Shown piece after piece: positions 52,864-61,856 of a stretch of DNA of 64,000 nucleotides. This stretch comes from Salana multivorans (GTDB lineage: Bacteria; Actinomycetota; Actinomycetes; Actinomycetales; Beutenbergiaceae). Under the pieces are notes generated by a model. The model did no database searches, was not told where the DNA came from, and saw only the letters and a program-made list of their open reading frames with translations. The position numbers and the translations under genes are program-made. The stretch spans positions 2,170,001 to 2,234,000 of the forward strand of contig NZ_RKHQ01000001.1 of the NCBI RefSeq assembly GCF_003751805.1, written 5' to 3'. The stretch's first letter is position 1; the number at the start of each line of letters is the position of its first letter.

Positions 52864-54102
52864 ATGTCGACGCTCCCGTCTCCCACGCCGCCCGCGCCCG
52901 TCCCCGACCTTGCCGGGACGGCCGGCGGTGACCCGATCGCGACGGACCCGGCGGTGGGGGTGCTGGGCGCGGGAGCGGCTGAACCGGGTGTGGTCGCGGG
53001 TGCGCGGGGCGGAGGTCCGGCGGGTGCGGCGGACGAGCCGACCGGTGCTCCGCACGCGGCGATAGGCCCGATGGCGGTCGGCGGTTCTGCGGCGGTCGGC
53101 GGTTCGGCGGGTGGCGATGCGGCGGCGGGTGCCGTCGGCGACGTCCTTGCCGCGATCCGCGAGCGGCTGCTCGCGTGGTACACCGTGCACGAGCGGGACC
53201 TGCCGTGGCGCGAGCCCGGCACGACGGCGTGGGGCGTCCTGGTGAGCGAGGTGATGTCGCAGCAGACGCCGGTCGCGCGGGTCGCGCCCCGGTGGCGGGA
53301 GTGGCTGACGCGATGGCCGGGACCGGCCGAGCTTGCGGCGGCGCCCGTCGCCGACGTGCTGCGCGCGTGGGACCGCCTCGGCTACCCGCGCCGGGCGCTG
53401 CGGCTGCGGGAGTGCGCCGCGGTCGTCGCGCAGGCCTGGGGCGGCGAGCTGCCGCGGAGCGAGGCCGAGCTGCGGACGCTGCCCGGCGTCGGGGACTACA
53501 CCGCGGCCGCGGTCGTCGCGTTCGCGTACGGCGGGCGCGCCGTCGTGCTCGACACCAACGTGCGACGGGTGCTGGGCCGTCTGCTCGGCGGCGAGGCGCT
53601 GCCGCCGCCGACCCTGACGGCGGCCGAGCGTCGCCGGGCCGCGACGGTGCTGCCCGAGGAGCCGGGACTGAGCGCGCGGTGGAACGTGGCGCTCATGGAG
53701 CTGGGCGCGCTCGTCTGCACGGCGGGTGCGCCGGCGTGCGACGAGTGTCCCGTCCGCGACTGGTGCGCCTGGCGGGCGGCCGGGTACCCGAGGGACGAGC
53801 ACGCGGGACGTCGCCGGACCCAGGCGTGGCACGGATCGGACCGGCAGGTGCGTGGGCGGGTCATGGCGTTGCTGCGCCGGGCCGGTGACGACGTGGTCGA
53901 GCTGAGCGACATCGAGGCGGAGCTCGCGGGGATCGAGCCCGAGCAGCTCGCCCGGGCGCTCGCGGGTCTCGTCGCGGACGGCCTCGCCGTGCGCGTCGGC
54001 GGTGACGCGGGCGCGGACCAGGATGCGGGTGGTCGGGCCGTGGCGGCCGGCGAGCCGGGCGACGCCGGTGTGCCGCCGGTCGGCTACGCGCTTCCCAGGT
54101 GA
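52864..54102 (+). CDS. mutY: A/G-specific adenine glycosylase MutY
   Basis: DNA repair glycosylase of 412 residues that removes adenine mispaired with 8-oxoguanine. E129 in WGVLVSEVMSQQTPV, helix-hairpin-helix LPGVGDYTAAAV (206-217), catalytic D230 in VLDTNVRR, and a 4Fe-4S cluster C285-x6-C292-x2-C295-x5-C301. The first 88 residues are a Gly/Ala/Pro low-complexity extension not found in typical MutY; a start at M70 is possible. The C-terminus lacks a NUDIX-like domain and looks like a small winged helix. It precedes a minisatellite gap and disA-radA. Confidence 0.95.
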   Translation: MSTLPSPTPPAPVPDLAGTAGGDPIATDPAVGVLGAGAAEPGVVAGARGGGPAGAADEPTGAPHAAIGPMAVGGSAAVGGSAGGDAAAGAVGDVLAAIRERLLAWYTVHERDLPWREPGTTAWGVLVSEVMSQQTPVARVAPRWREWLTRWPGPAELAAAPVADVLRAWDRLGYPRRALRLRECAAVVAQAWGGELPRSEAELRTLPGVGDYTAAAVVAFAYGGRAVVLDTNVRRVLGRLLGGEALPPPTLTAAERRRAATVLPEEPGLSARWNVALMELGALVCTAGAPACDECPVRDWCAWRAAGYPRDEHAGRRRTQAWHGSDRQVRGRVMALLRRAGDDVVELSDIEAELAGIEPEQLARALAGLVADGLAVRVGGDAGADQDAGGRAVAAGEPGDAGVPPVGYALPR

Positions 54103-54500
54103 GGCCGGGGCGTGGCCTCCGGTGCGACGGCCGCGGGGCTGTGGCCCGCGGTGTGACGCGGGGGTGGCGAGGCGGGGCTGTCGCCCGGAGGTCGCGGGTC
54201 GCGAGACTTGCGGGCATCGAGGAGCCGGCGCGCGGGCGCCCGTCCCGGCAGCGATGCGCTGAGTGCGCCGGCCGGCGGCGCGCCGAGTGGCGTGACGAGT
54301 GCGTCGGTCGACGATGCGCCGGGTGTGCCGGCCGGACGCGCGGACGGGCTCGACCGACGATGACGAGCCGAGACGCCTGAGCCGTGACGGTCGAGGCGGG
54401 ACGCCGACCGACGATGGTCGAGCCGAGACAAGCGGGCCGTGACGCCCGGCCGGCGATGACCGAGCAGAGGCGAGCGGACCGAGATGCTCGACGACGATGA

Positions 54501-54612
54501 CCGGGCCGAGACGCCCGACCGACGACGACCGGGCCGAGACGCCCGACCGACGACGACCGGGCCGAGACGCCCGACCGACGACGACCGGGCCGAGACGGTC
54601 GAGCTGAGGCGA
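54501..54612. repeat. 28-bp tandem repeat (minisatellite), about four copies
   Basis: Units begin at 54501, 54529, 54557 and 54585, each starting CCGGGCCGAGACGCCCGACC; the first three are essentially perfect and the fourth diverges at its end. Degenerate copies of the GACGATG/GCCGAGAC motif extend back to about 54350. The surrounding 540-bp gap between mutY and disA has no gene I can support. Confidence 0.9.
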
Positions 54613-54642
54613 GCGGACCGACGACGTCCGAGCCGTGGCGGG

Positions 54643-55716
54643 CTAGATGAAGCGGTCGATGAGCGAGGTCTCGGCCAGGCGCGAGAGACCCTCTCGGACG
54701 GACCGCGCGCGCACCGCGCCGATCCCGTCGACGACCTGCAGGTCCTCGACCGAGGCCGCCAGCATCTTCTGCAGGCTGCCGAAGTGGGCCACGACCGCGT
54801 CGACCATCGCCCGCGGGATGCGCGGGATCCGGGACAGCATCCGGTAGCCGCGCGGGGAGGTGGCCGCGTCGAGCACGTCGCCCCCGACCCCGCCGATGCC
54901 GAGGATGCGGGCGGTGAGGGCGAGGTCGATGAGCGCCGTCGAGTCGAGCGCCTCGATCGCGGCGAGCGCCTCGTCGAGGTCCCGGCGCTCGTCGAGGTAG
55001 TCCCGGACGACCAGCTCGCGGTCCGGTGAGGACGGACCGACCAGCTCGTCGAGCTGGAGCGCGAGCAGGCGCCCGTCGGCCCCGAGCTCGTCGACGTAGC
55101 CGCGGATCTCGAGCGAGATGCGGCGCACCATCTCGAGCCGCTGGACCAGCGTCGCGACGTCCCGGACCGTCACGAGGTCCTCGATCTCGAGCGCCGACAG
55201 GGTCTGGCTCACCTCGTCGAGGCGGGCCTTGTACCGCTCGAGCGTGGCGAGCGCCTGGTTCGCGCGGGACAGGATCGCGTCGGAGTCCTCGACGACGTAC
55301 CGGTCGTCGCGGTAGTACACCGCGACGATCCGCATCGACTGGCTCACCGAGATGACGGGGAAGCCGGTCTGCACGGCGACGCGCTGGGCCGTCCGGTGTC
55401 GCGTCCCGGACTCGGACGTCTCGATCGATGCGTCGGGGAGGAGCTGGACCGCGGCGCGCAGGATGCGCGTGGCCGAGTCGTCCAGGACCACCGCACCGTC
55501 CATCTTCGCCAGCTCGCGCAACCGGGTGGAGGAGAAGGCGACGTCGAGCTCGAACCCGCCCGAGCAGATCGACTCGACCACGTCGTCGTAGCCCACGACG
55601 ATGAGGGCGCCGGTCCGTCCGCGCAGGATGCGCTCGAGCCCGTCGCGCAGCGCCGTGCCCGGCGCGATCGCGCGCAGGATGGCGCGACCGGACGGGCTGG
55701 CGAGGAACTCGGACAT
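54643..55716 (-). CDS. disA: DNA integrity scanning protein DisA, diadenylate cyclase
   Basis: Cytosolic enzyme of 357 residues making cyclic di-AMP from two ATP while scanning branched DNA. Cyclase motifs DGA (73-75, [10 protein letters not shown]) and RHRTA (106-110) are intact; a helical spine follows and a C-terminal HhH domain ([16 protein letters not shown]) binds DNA. ATG 55716 is leaderless after TAGGGT. It lies directly after radA on the same strand, the usual pairing; RadA inhibits DisA activity in B. subtilis. Confidence 0.97.
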   Translation of the reverse strand: MSEFLASPSGRAILRAIAPGTALRDGLERILRGRTGALIVVGYDDVVESICSGGFELDVAFSSTRLRELAKMDGAVVLDDSATRILRAAVQLLPDASIETSESGTRHRTAQRVAVQTGFPVISVSQSMRIVAVYYRDDRYVVEDSDAILSRANQALATLERYKARLDEVSQTLSALEIEDLVTVRDVATLVQRLEMVRRISLEIRGYVDELGADGRLLALQLDELVGPSSPDRELVVRDYLDERRDLDEALAAIEALDSTALIDLALTARILGIGGVGGDVLDAATSPRGYRMLSRIPRIPRAMVDAVVAHFGSLQKMLAASVEDLQVVDGIGAVRARSVREGLSRLAETSLIDRFI

Positions 55717-55723
55717 GCCGACA

Positions 55724-55729
55724 ACCCTA
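55724..55729 (-). promoter_or_regulatory. Leaderless -10 element (TAGGGT) for disA
   Basis: Minus-strand TAGGGT ends 7 nt before the disA ATG and overlaps the end of the radA gene, so disA may also be transcribed on its own. Confidence 0.5.
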
Positions 55730-57253
55730 GTGGTCGTGCCCGGTCCCGCCGGCGGTGACCGACGGCGACGTCGGGTCCGGCGGACCGGCCGCGACGCGCT
55801 GCGCCCTTGCCCTCGCCAGCTCCTCCTCGACGACGGCCGTGAACGCCGGGTCGCGCAGCGTGTCCTTCGCGGCTCGCCAGGCCTGGGAGAGGTCGGCCGC
55901 GCGGGTCACCGTCATCCCCGCCGGCACGCGCAGCCCGTCCGCCCCGGCGGCCGGCACCACGGCGGCGGTGAACCCCAGCCGCGCGGCCTCCGCGAGGCGA
56001 CGCTCCAGTCCGGCCGTCGGCCTGAGCTGGCCGGTCAGGCTCACCTCGCCCACGGCCACGAGACCCTCGCGCAGCGGCGTCGCCGTCGTCGCGCTCGCGA
56101 GCGCGAGCGCGAGCGCCACGTCCGCCGCCGGCTCCTGCACCCGCGCGCCGCCGACCGTCGAGACGTAGACGTCCTGCCCGCCGGTGCGCACGCCGAGCCG
56201 CGACTCCAGCACGGCGAGGACCATCGAGACGCGGGCCGAGTCGACGCCGGCCGTGGCGCGCCGCGGGTGCTGCGCCGCGCTCGACGCGACGAGCGCCTGG
56301 ATCTCCACGGGCATCGGGCGCGCGCCGTCGAGCGCGATCGTGACGCACGTGCCGGGCTCGGGCGAGCCCCGCTCGGACAGGAAGAGACCGCTGGGATCGG
56401 CGAGCCCGACGATGCCGGCGTCGGACAGGTCGAAGCAGCCGACCTCGTCCGTCGGTCCGTACCGGTTCTTCACGGCGCGGACCATCCGCAGCCGCGAGTG
56501 ACGGTCCCCCTCGAACTGGCAGACCACGTCCACGAGGTGCTCGAGCACGCGCGGTCCGGCGATACCGCCGTCCTTCGTCACGTGCCCGACCAGGACGACG
56601 GGGAGGTGGCGCTCCTTGGCCGTCGCGATGATGGCGGCCGCGACCTCGCGGACCTGGGCGACGCCCCCGGCGCTGCCCTCGACGGAGCTCGACGCGATCG
56701 TCTGGACGGAGTCCACGACCAGGAGCCCCGGGTCCTCGTCCGCGACGTGGCCGAGGAGGGCGCCGAGGTCGCCCTCGGCCGCGAGGAGCAGGTCGCGCCG
56801 GACCGCACCGATGCGCTGCGCCCGCAGCCGGACCTGCGCGGCGGACTCCTCGCCCGTCACGTACAGCACCCGCGTCCCGGCGTCGGCGGAGCGCGCCGCG
56901 ACGTCGAGCAGCAGCGTCGACTTGCCCACCCCGGGCTCGCCGGCGAGCAGGATGACCGCTCCTGGCACGATCCCGCCGCCGAGCACGCGGTCGAGCTCGC
57001 TCACGCCCGTCGAGCGGCGCGCGACGAGCGCGAGCTCGACGTCACCGATCGGGCGCGCGGCCGTGCGCGGGGCCGTCGCCGTCGTCGCGCGGCCGGCCGC
57101 TCCGCCGAGCCCGCCACCCGATCCGGACGTCGACTCGACGACGGTTCCCCACGCCTGGCACTCCCCGCACCGCCCGACCCACTTCGCCGTGCTCCACCCG
57201 CACTCCGAGCACGACCACGCCGCGCGCACCGTCCTTCCGGCTGCTCTGGCCAT
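55727..57253 (-). CDS. radA: DNA repair protein RadA
   Basis: RecA-like ATPase of 508 residues acting in recombination-intermediate processing. N-terminal zinc finger C15-x2-C18 and C29-x2-C32, Walker [10 protein letters not shown] (105-113), KNRYG motif (262-266), and a C-terminal Lon-protease-like domain ([20 protein letters not shown]) that is catalytically inactive in the family. ATG 57253 has GGAGGAGGAG about 5 bp upstream. Overlaps the disA promoter. Confidence 0.97.
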   Translation of the reverse strand: MARAAGRTVRAAWSCSECGWSTAKWVGRCGECQAWGTVVESTSGSGGGLGGAAGRATTATAPRTAARPIGDVELALVARRSTGVSELDRVLGGGIVPGAVILLAGEPGVGKSTLLLDVAARSADAGTRVLYVTGEESAAQVRLRAQRIGAVRRDLLLAAEGDLGALLGHVADEDPGLLVVDSVQTIASSSVEGSAGGVAQVREVAAAIIATAKERHLPVVLVGHVTKDGGIAGPRVLEHLVDVVCQFEGDRHSRLRMVRAVKNRYGPTDEVGCFDLSDAGIVGLADPSGLFLSERGSPEPGTCVTIALDGARPMPVEIQALVASSAAQHPRRATAGVDSARVSMVLAVLESRLGVRTGGQDVYVSTVGGARVQEPAADVALALALASATTATPLREGLVAVGEVSLTGQLRPTAGLERRLAEAARLGFTAAVVPAAGADGLRVPAGMTVTRAADLSQAWRAAKDTLRDPAFTAVVEEELARARAQRVAAGPPDPTSPSVTAGGTGHDH

Positions 57254-57485
57254 CGAGCTCCTCCTCCCGCCGATCCGACTCGTCCGGCTCCCCGCGCGCC
57301 GGTCATCCGACCGGCCGCCGCGCGGAACCACTGCCAAGGACACTAGGGGCCGGGTCCGACATCGACGATCGGAGACCGGACGCCTGTGGATGAACCCCGT
57401 GGACGTCGGTCGCGCTCGCTACGCTCGGGACGACGCACGTCAGCGGCGCACCGGCGTCGTCGGGCGCGGGAGGCAGGAGAGCCAG

Positions 57486-58172
57486 ATGAGTGAGGACACC
57501 GAGGCGACGGCGGGTACGCCTGCCGCCGCGGACGGCGCGACGCAGGAGCGCACCTGGAGCGACGACGCCAGGGCCGCCGCAGCGAAGCGTCGCAAGATCG
57601 TCATCGGTGTCCTCGTCGGGGTCATCGTCGTCGCACTCGGTCTGATCGTCTGGCTGCAGACGCGACCCGATCCCGACCCGGTCGTGCTGCCGCCGGTCCC
57701 CGGCCCGACCGTCACGGGCCCGACGCCGACGTCGACGATCGCACCGGTCGAGCGGGACAAGAGCACGGAGCTGCTCGCCGCGATCCCGGACACGGTGCTG
57801 CGCTGGTCGGTCACCGGCCAGACGGTCCTCGACCCGGGGGAGCTCGCGGCGGTGCTCAACCCCGACGGCGTGCCGGTCGAGGCCTACGAGCTCACCTACA
57901 CGGACGGCGAGAACGAGCTGACGCTGGGCGCGTCGCTGTGGCGCAGCCCCGAGCAGGCCGCGACCGCGGCCGGCAACGTGCAGCAGGCGGGCGAGACCGT
58001 CCGCGACGAGGACGTCCTGGTCGGTGGCGAGGTCGTCGGTCACGTGACCGTCCGCGACTTCGCGGGCGACGTCCCGTCGCAGGGCGTCGTGTGGACCAAC
58101 GGCTCGGTCCTGTTCACGGTCACCGCGCCGCCCGGGATGGGGCTCCCCTTCTACGACGCGTTCGGGATGTGA
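57486..58172 (+). CDS. Membrane-anchored extracytoplasmic protein
   Basis: Protein of 228 residues with a charged N-terminus (1-36), one membrane helix (KIVIGVLVGVIVVALGLIVWLQ, about 37-58), a Pro/Thr linker and an extracytoplasmic alpha/beta domain (about 90-228) with no recognised motif. AGGAGA lies 5 bp before the ATG. It is followed 7 bp later by proC, so cotranscribed. Function unknown; the domain layout (TVLRWSVTGQTVLDPGELAA, ASLWRSPEQAATAAGNVQQA) resembles small secreted sensors only in general terms. Confidence 0.75.
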   Translation: MSEDTEATAGTPAAADGATQERTWSDDARAAAAKRRKIVIGVLVGVIVVALGLIVWLQTRPDPDPVVLPPVPGPTVTGPTPTSTIAPVERDKSTELLAAIPDTVLRWSVTGQTVLDPGELAAVLNPDGVPVEAYELTYTDGENELTLGASLWRSPEQAATAAGNVQQAGETVRDEDVLVGGEVVGHVTVRDFAGDVPSQGVVWTNGSVLFTVTAPPGMGLPFYDAFGM

Positions 58173-58179
58173 GGTCGTC

Positions 58180-59025
58180 ATGAGAGTGGCACTGCTGGGA
58201 TCCGGCGTCATGGGGACCGCCGTCCTCGCCTCGCTCGTGGCGGCCGACGACCTGCGCGACGGCGCCGTGGCCGTCCTCGACCTGCGGCTGGAGTCGGCGC
58301 GGTCCGCTGCCGCGTCGGTCGCCGAGACGGCGGGGGAGCGCGGCATCGAGGTCGAGGCGCACGACGACCCCGTCGCGGCCGCGACCGGAGCGGACGTCCT
58401 CGTGGTCGCGGTCAAGCCGCAGCACGCGGCCGACCTCCTCGCCCGCCTGGGTGACAGCGTCAACCACGACGCGCTCGTGGTGTCGATCGCCGCCGGGCTG
58501 CCGACGCAGTGGCTCGCCGCCCGGCTCCCCGAGGGGGTCGGCGTCGTCCGGGTGATGCCGAACACGCCCGCGACGATCGGCCAGGGCGTGAGCGCCATCT
58601 CGCCGGGGGCCGGGGTCGGTCAGGACCGGCTCGACCTCGTCTCGCGGCTGTTCGCGGGTACCGGGCTCGTCGTCCAGGTCCCGGAGGACCTCCAGTCAGC
58701 GGTCACCGGGCTGTCCGGCTCGGGACCCGCCTACGTGTTCGCGATGATCGACGCGCTGGCCGAGGCCGGCACCGCGCTCGGCCTGCCGCGCGCCCTCGCG
58801 CTCCAGCTCGCCTCGCACACCGTCTCGGGCTCGGGCGCGTACGCGGCCCGGTCGGGGCAGCACCCGGCCCTGCTGCGAGAGGCGGTCTCCTCGCCGGGGG
58901 GCACGACGCTCGCCGCCCTCGGCGTGCTCGACGACCGCGCGGTCCGCGCCGCCTACGTCGCCGCCGTGCGGGCGGCGAGCGACCGCGCTGACGAGCTCGC
59001 CGCGGGCCTCGAGAGCCCGTCATGA
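58180..59025 (+). CDS. proC: Pyrroline-5-carboxylate reductase
   Basis: Cytosolic enzyme of 281 residues for the last step of proline synthesis. NADPH-binding VALLGSGVMGTAVLASL (GxGxMG), conserved RVMPNTPATIGQG (124 onward), SGSGPAYVFAMIDAL and SPGGTTLAAL complete the ProC pattern. The start ATG has GAGG 6 bp upstream. Its TGA overlaps the next ATG. Confidence 0.97.
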   Translation: MRVALLGSGVMGTAVLASLVAADDLRDGAVAVLDLRLESARSAAASVAETAGERGIEVEAHDDPVAAATGADVLVVAVKPQHAADLLARLGDSVNHDALVVSIAAGLPTQWLAARLPEGVGVVRVMPNTPATIGQGVSAISPGAGVGQDRLDLVSRLFAGTGLVVQVPEDLQSAVTGLSGSGPAYVFAMIDALAEAGTALGLPRALALQLASHTVSGSGAYAARSGQHPALLREAVSSPGGTTLAALGVLDDRAVRAAYVAAVRAASDRADELAAGLESPS

Positions 59026-60104
59026 GCCGGCCCGCCGGGATGACGGACGTCGCCCGGCTCGCCGGGGTCTCGCACCAGACGGTCTCGCGGGTCCTCAACG
59101 GCCACCCGAGCGTGCGCGAGTCGACCCGCGAGCGCGTGCTCGCGGCCATGGCCGAGCTCCACTACCGGCCCAACCGACTGGCCCGGGCGCTCGTCACGGC
59201 ACGGTCGGGCCTGCTCGGCGTCGTCACCAGCGGCAGTGCGAAGTACGGTCCGATGTCGACGCTGCTGGCGATCGAGGAGGCCGCGCGCGGGAGCGAGTAC
59301 GCCGTCCACGTGCGCGCCGTGCGCCGCGGGGCGGACGAGGCCCCCGGCACCCCGCCGGTGGCCGAGCTGGATGCCGCACTCGCGGGCCTCGACACCCAGG
59401 CCGTCGAGGCCGTCGTCGTCATCGCGCCGCGCGTCTCGGTGGTCGAGGCGCTCGCGGACATCGACTCGCGCGCGCCGCTGGTGCTCGTCGCGGCCGGCGT
59501 CGCTCCGACCGAGCGGTTCGACGTCGTCGCCGTCGATCAGGCGGCCGGCGCGCGTGCGGCCACGCGCCACCTGCTCGACCTCGGGCACACCCGGATCGCC
59601 CACCTGGCCGGCCCGAGCGACTGGTTCGACGCGCGCGAGCGCGCCCGCGGCTGGCGGGAGGAGCTGGCTGAGGCCGGTCTCGAGCCCGCCGCGGAGTGGG
59701 AGGGCGACTGGAGTGCCGAGGCCGGCTACCGGCTCGGCCTCCGCCTCGCGGACGACCCGGACCGGCCGACGGCGATCGTCGCGTCGAACGACCAGATGGC
59801 GCTCGGGCTGCTCCGCGCCTTCGCCGAGCGCGGTGTCGCGGTGCCCGGGGACGTGAGCGTCACGGGCTTCGACGACATCGAGGGCACCGGGTACTTCCTC
59901 CCGCCGCTCACCACCGTCCGGCAGGACTTCGAGGCCCTGGCCGGGCTCGTCATGGAGCGCGTGCTCGTGGCGGTTCCCGGCGGCGACGCCGCGTCGCGGA
60001 CCGACGGGTCCGCGGCCGGCGGCCCCGAGCGGGCGCCGACCGCGCCGACGACGGTCCCGGAGCTCGTCGTCCGGGCGAGCACCGCCCCGCCGCGCGCTGG
60101 CTGA
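59022..60104 (+). CDS. LacI family transcriptional regulator (3' of proC)
   Basis: Repressor of 360 residues: helix-turn-helix MTDVARLAGVSHQTVSRVLNG, hinge LHYRPNRLARALVTARSG, and a sugar-sensor domain with SVTGFDDIEGTGYFLPPLTT. Translationally coupled to proC (ATGA), an unusual partner for a LacI protein; it may control genes elsewhere. The C-terminus ends in a Pro/Ala/Thr-rich tail, whose coding DNA is repeated just outside the gene. Confidence 0.93.
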   Translation: MSRPAGMTDVARLAGVSHQTVSRVLNGHPSVRESTRERVLAAMAELHYRPNRLARALVTARSGLLGVVTSGSAKYGPMSTLLAIEEAARGSEYAVHVRAVRRGADEAPGTPPVAELDAALAGLDTQAVEAVVVIAPRVSVVEALADIDSRAPLVLVAAGVAPTERFDVVAVDQAAGARAATRHLLDLGHTRIAHLAGPSDWFDARERARGWREELAEAGLEPAAEWEGDWSAEAGYRLGLRLADDPDRPTAIVASNDQMALGLLRAFAERGVAVPGDVSVTGFDDIEGTGYFLPPLTTVRQDFEALAGLVMERVLVAVPGGDAASRTDGSAAGGPERAPTAPTTVPELVVRASTAPPRAG

Positions 60105-60185
60105 CGCCCGGCCGCGCGTGGGCTGACGCACCGCCCCGCCGCGCGCTGGCTGACGCCCCCCGTCGCGGCTCGGGCTGACGCCCGA
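60081..60185. repeat. Degenerate repeats of the LacI gene 3' end
   Basis: A 27-bp block (ACCGCCCCGCCGCGCGCTGG and on) at 60081-60107 covers the last codons and stop of the LacI gene and recurs at 60130-60156, with a weaker copy near 60160-60185. Period about 49 bp. Suggests local slippage duplication at the gene end. Confidence 0.8.
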
Positions 60186-60321
60186 CTCGCCGCGTCGGTT
60201 CGCGAGGCGCGGGCCGGACCCGAGGGCGGTCCGTGGCGATTGACTGCTGGGCCAGCCCCGAACGTGACCACCGCGATCGTGGGGTCCGACCGCGCCCGTC
60301 GTCGCCGTGGTCTCCGGAAGC

Positions 60322-60720
60322 GCCGTGGCCACGGGTGGGTCGGGTCGTGGGGGTGATCCGGTGTGTCGGTGGACGTGGGCGTCCTGCTGGCCACGGAGTG
60401 GTCGGGTCGCCCTGTGGACCCGGCCCCACGGTGGCCACAGCGAGACGCCGGACGGTCAACCCGGGGCCTGGTTCCCCGCCCTAGACACCGGACCCTGCGC
60501 CGCGGTGGCTGCGGCGCCGGAGTGGCACGGCTCGATGCCGACGAGCTGACCTCGACGCGCGCCGTGGCCCCGGGCGGGTCGGGTCGTGGGGGTGATCCGG
60601 TGTGTCGGTGGACGTGGGCGTCGTGCTGGCCACGGAGTGGCCTGGTGGCCCTGCGGGCTCGGCCCCACGGTGGCCACCGCGAGACCCCGGACCGGTCGAG
60701 CCGGAGCCAGGCTCCCCGAC
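60322..60720. repeat. Two 160-bp direct repeats, each with imperfect inverted ends
   Basis: Copies at 60322-60481 and 60561-60720, 239 bp apart, about 85-90% identical by eye. In copy 1, arms 60325-60346 and 60417-60438 (GTGGCCAC ends) match 18 of 22 as an inverted repeat, like the ends of a small miniature element. They fill most of the 653-bp gap between the LacI gene and add; no credible gene lies there. Confidence 0.8.
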
Positions 60721-60757
60721 GCCTCAGCGGCCAGCCCTAGCCCCATCTCAGCGCTCG

Positions 60758-61780
60758 TCAGCCGGGCAGTCCCAGCCACTCGTCGACCTCGCGCAGCCAC
60801 GCGCGCCGGTCCTGCTCCGGGGCCAGCGACGCCTCGATCGAGTCCCGCGCCAGCGCGGCGAGCGCGTCGTCGTCGAGCGCGTGGACGTGCCGCGCCGCCT
60901 CGTACTGCTCGACCAGCCGGGAGCCGAACAGCAGCGGGTCGTCGGCACCGAGCGCGATCCGGACGCCCGCTGCGCGCAGCGCGTCCAGCGGGACCGCCCG
61001 GGCCTCGTGGTAGACGCCGAGCGACACGTTGGACGCCGGGCACACCTCGGCCGCGATCCCGCGCTCGGCCAGCTCGGCCAGCAGCCGGGGGTCCTCGGCC
61101 GAGCGGACGCCGTGCCCGAGCCGCACGGGCCGCAGCTTCTCGACGACCTCGCGGACGTGCTCGGGGCCGAGGAGCTCGCCGCCGTGCGGGACACCCGGCA
61201 GCCCGGCGTCGCGCGCGATCCGGAACGCGGGCGCGAACTCGGCGGTGTCGCCGCGTCGCTCGTCGTTCGACAGGCCGAACGCGACGACGTCCCCGGAGCC
61301 GTCCCCGGCGTAGCGCGCCGCCAGCCTGGCCAGCGTCCGGGCCTCCAGCGGGTGGCGCATCCGGGAGCCGGCGACGACGATCCCGACCGACAGGCCGGTG
61401 TCCCGGGAAGCCGCGCGCGCCTCGTCCAGCACGATCTCCAGCGCGGGCGTGAGGCCGCCGACGTACGGCGCGTACGAGGTCGGGTCCACCTGGAGCTCGA
61501 GCCGCCGGGAGCCCTCCGCCGCGTCGTCGAGCACGGCCTCGCGGACGACGCGACGCATGGCGCTCTCGTTCCGCACGACGGCGCGGGCCGCGTCGTAGAG
61601 CCGCTGGAACCGGAACCAGCCGCGGACGTCCTGGGGCACGTCCGGCGCGTCGTCGAGCAGGGCGTCCGGCAGGCGCAACCCGGCCTCCGCGGCCAGCTCG
61701 ACGACCGTCGCCTGGCGCATCGACCCGGTGAAGTGCAGGTGGAGGTGCGCCTTCGGGAGCCGGGCCAGGGGACGCATCAC
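60758..61780 (-). CDS. add: Adenosine deaminase
   Basis: Cytosolic zinc enzyme of 340 residues converting adenosine to inosine. Zinc ligands H12 and H14 in HLHLHFTG, catalytic HGGE at 199-202, HG at 223-224 and DDP at 280-282, the complete ADA set. The GTG at 61780 (or the ATG right after it) is the start; a TANNNT element is not clear. It is divergent from the phosphotransferase-like gene by 76 bp. Confidence 0.93.
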   Translation of the reverse strand: MMRPLARLPKAHLHLHFTGSMRQATVVELAAEAGLRLPDALLDDAPDVPQDVRGWFRFQRLYDAARAVVRNESAMRRVVREAVLDDAAEGSRRLELQVDPTSYAPYVGGLTPALEIVLDEARAASRDTGLSVGIVVAGSRMRHPLEARTLARLAARYAGDGSGDVVAFGLSNDERRGDTAEFAPAFRIARDAGLPGVPHGGELLGPEHVREVVEKLRPVRLGHGVRSAEDPRLLAELAERGIAAEVCPASNVSLGVYHEARAVPLDALRAAGVRIALGADDPLLFGSRLVEQYEAARHVHALDDDALAALARDSIEASLAPEQDRRAWLREVDEWLGLPG

Positions 61781-61856
61781 GCGAGTCTCGCACTTGATGA
61801 GACGGCTCTCATCCGCGTCTCACGCGGACCTCACCCGCCGGGTGTCGAGTGGAGAC

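Noticed and set aside
54501-54612. CRISPR array
   Set aside because: The 28-bp units are contiguous with no spacers and no cas genes are present; it is a tandem repeat.
60105-60757. Small open frames in the gap before add
   Set aside because: They arise from the 160-bp repeats in several frames, are Arg/Gly/Pro-rich and lack start signals.
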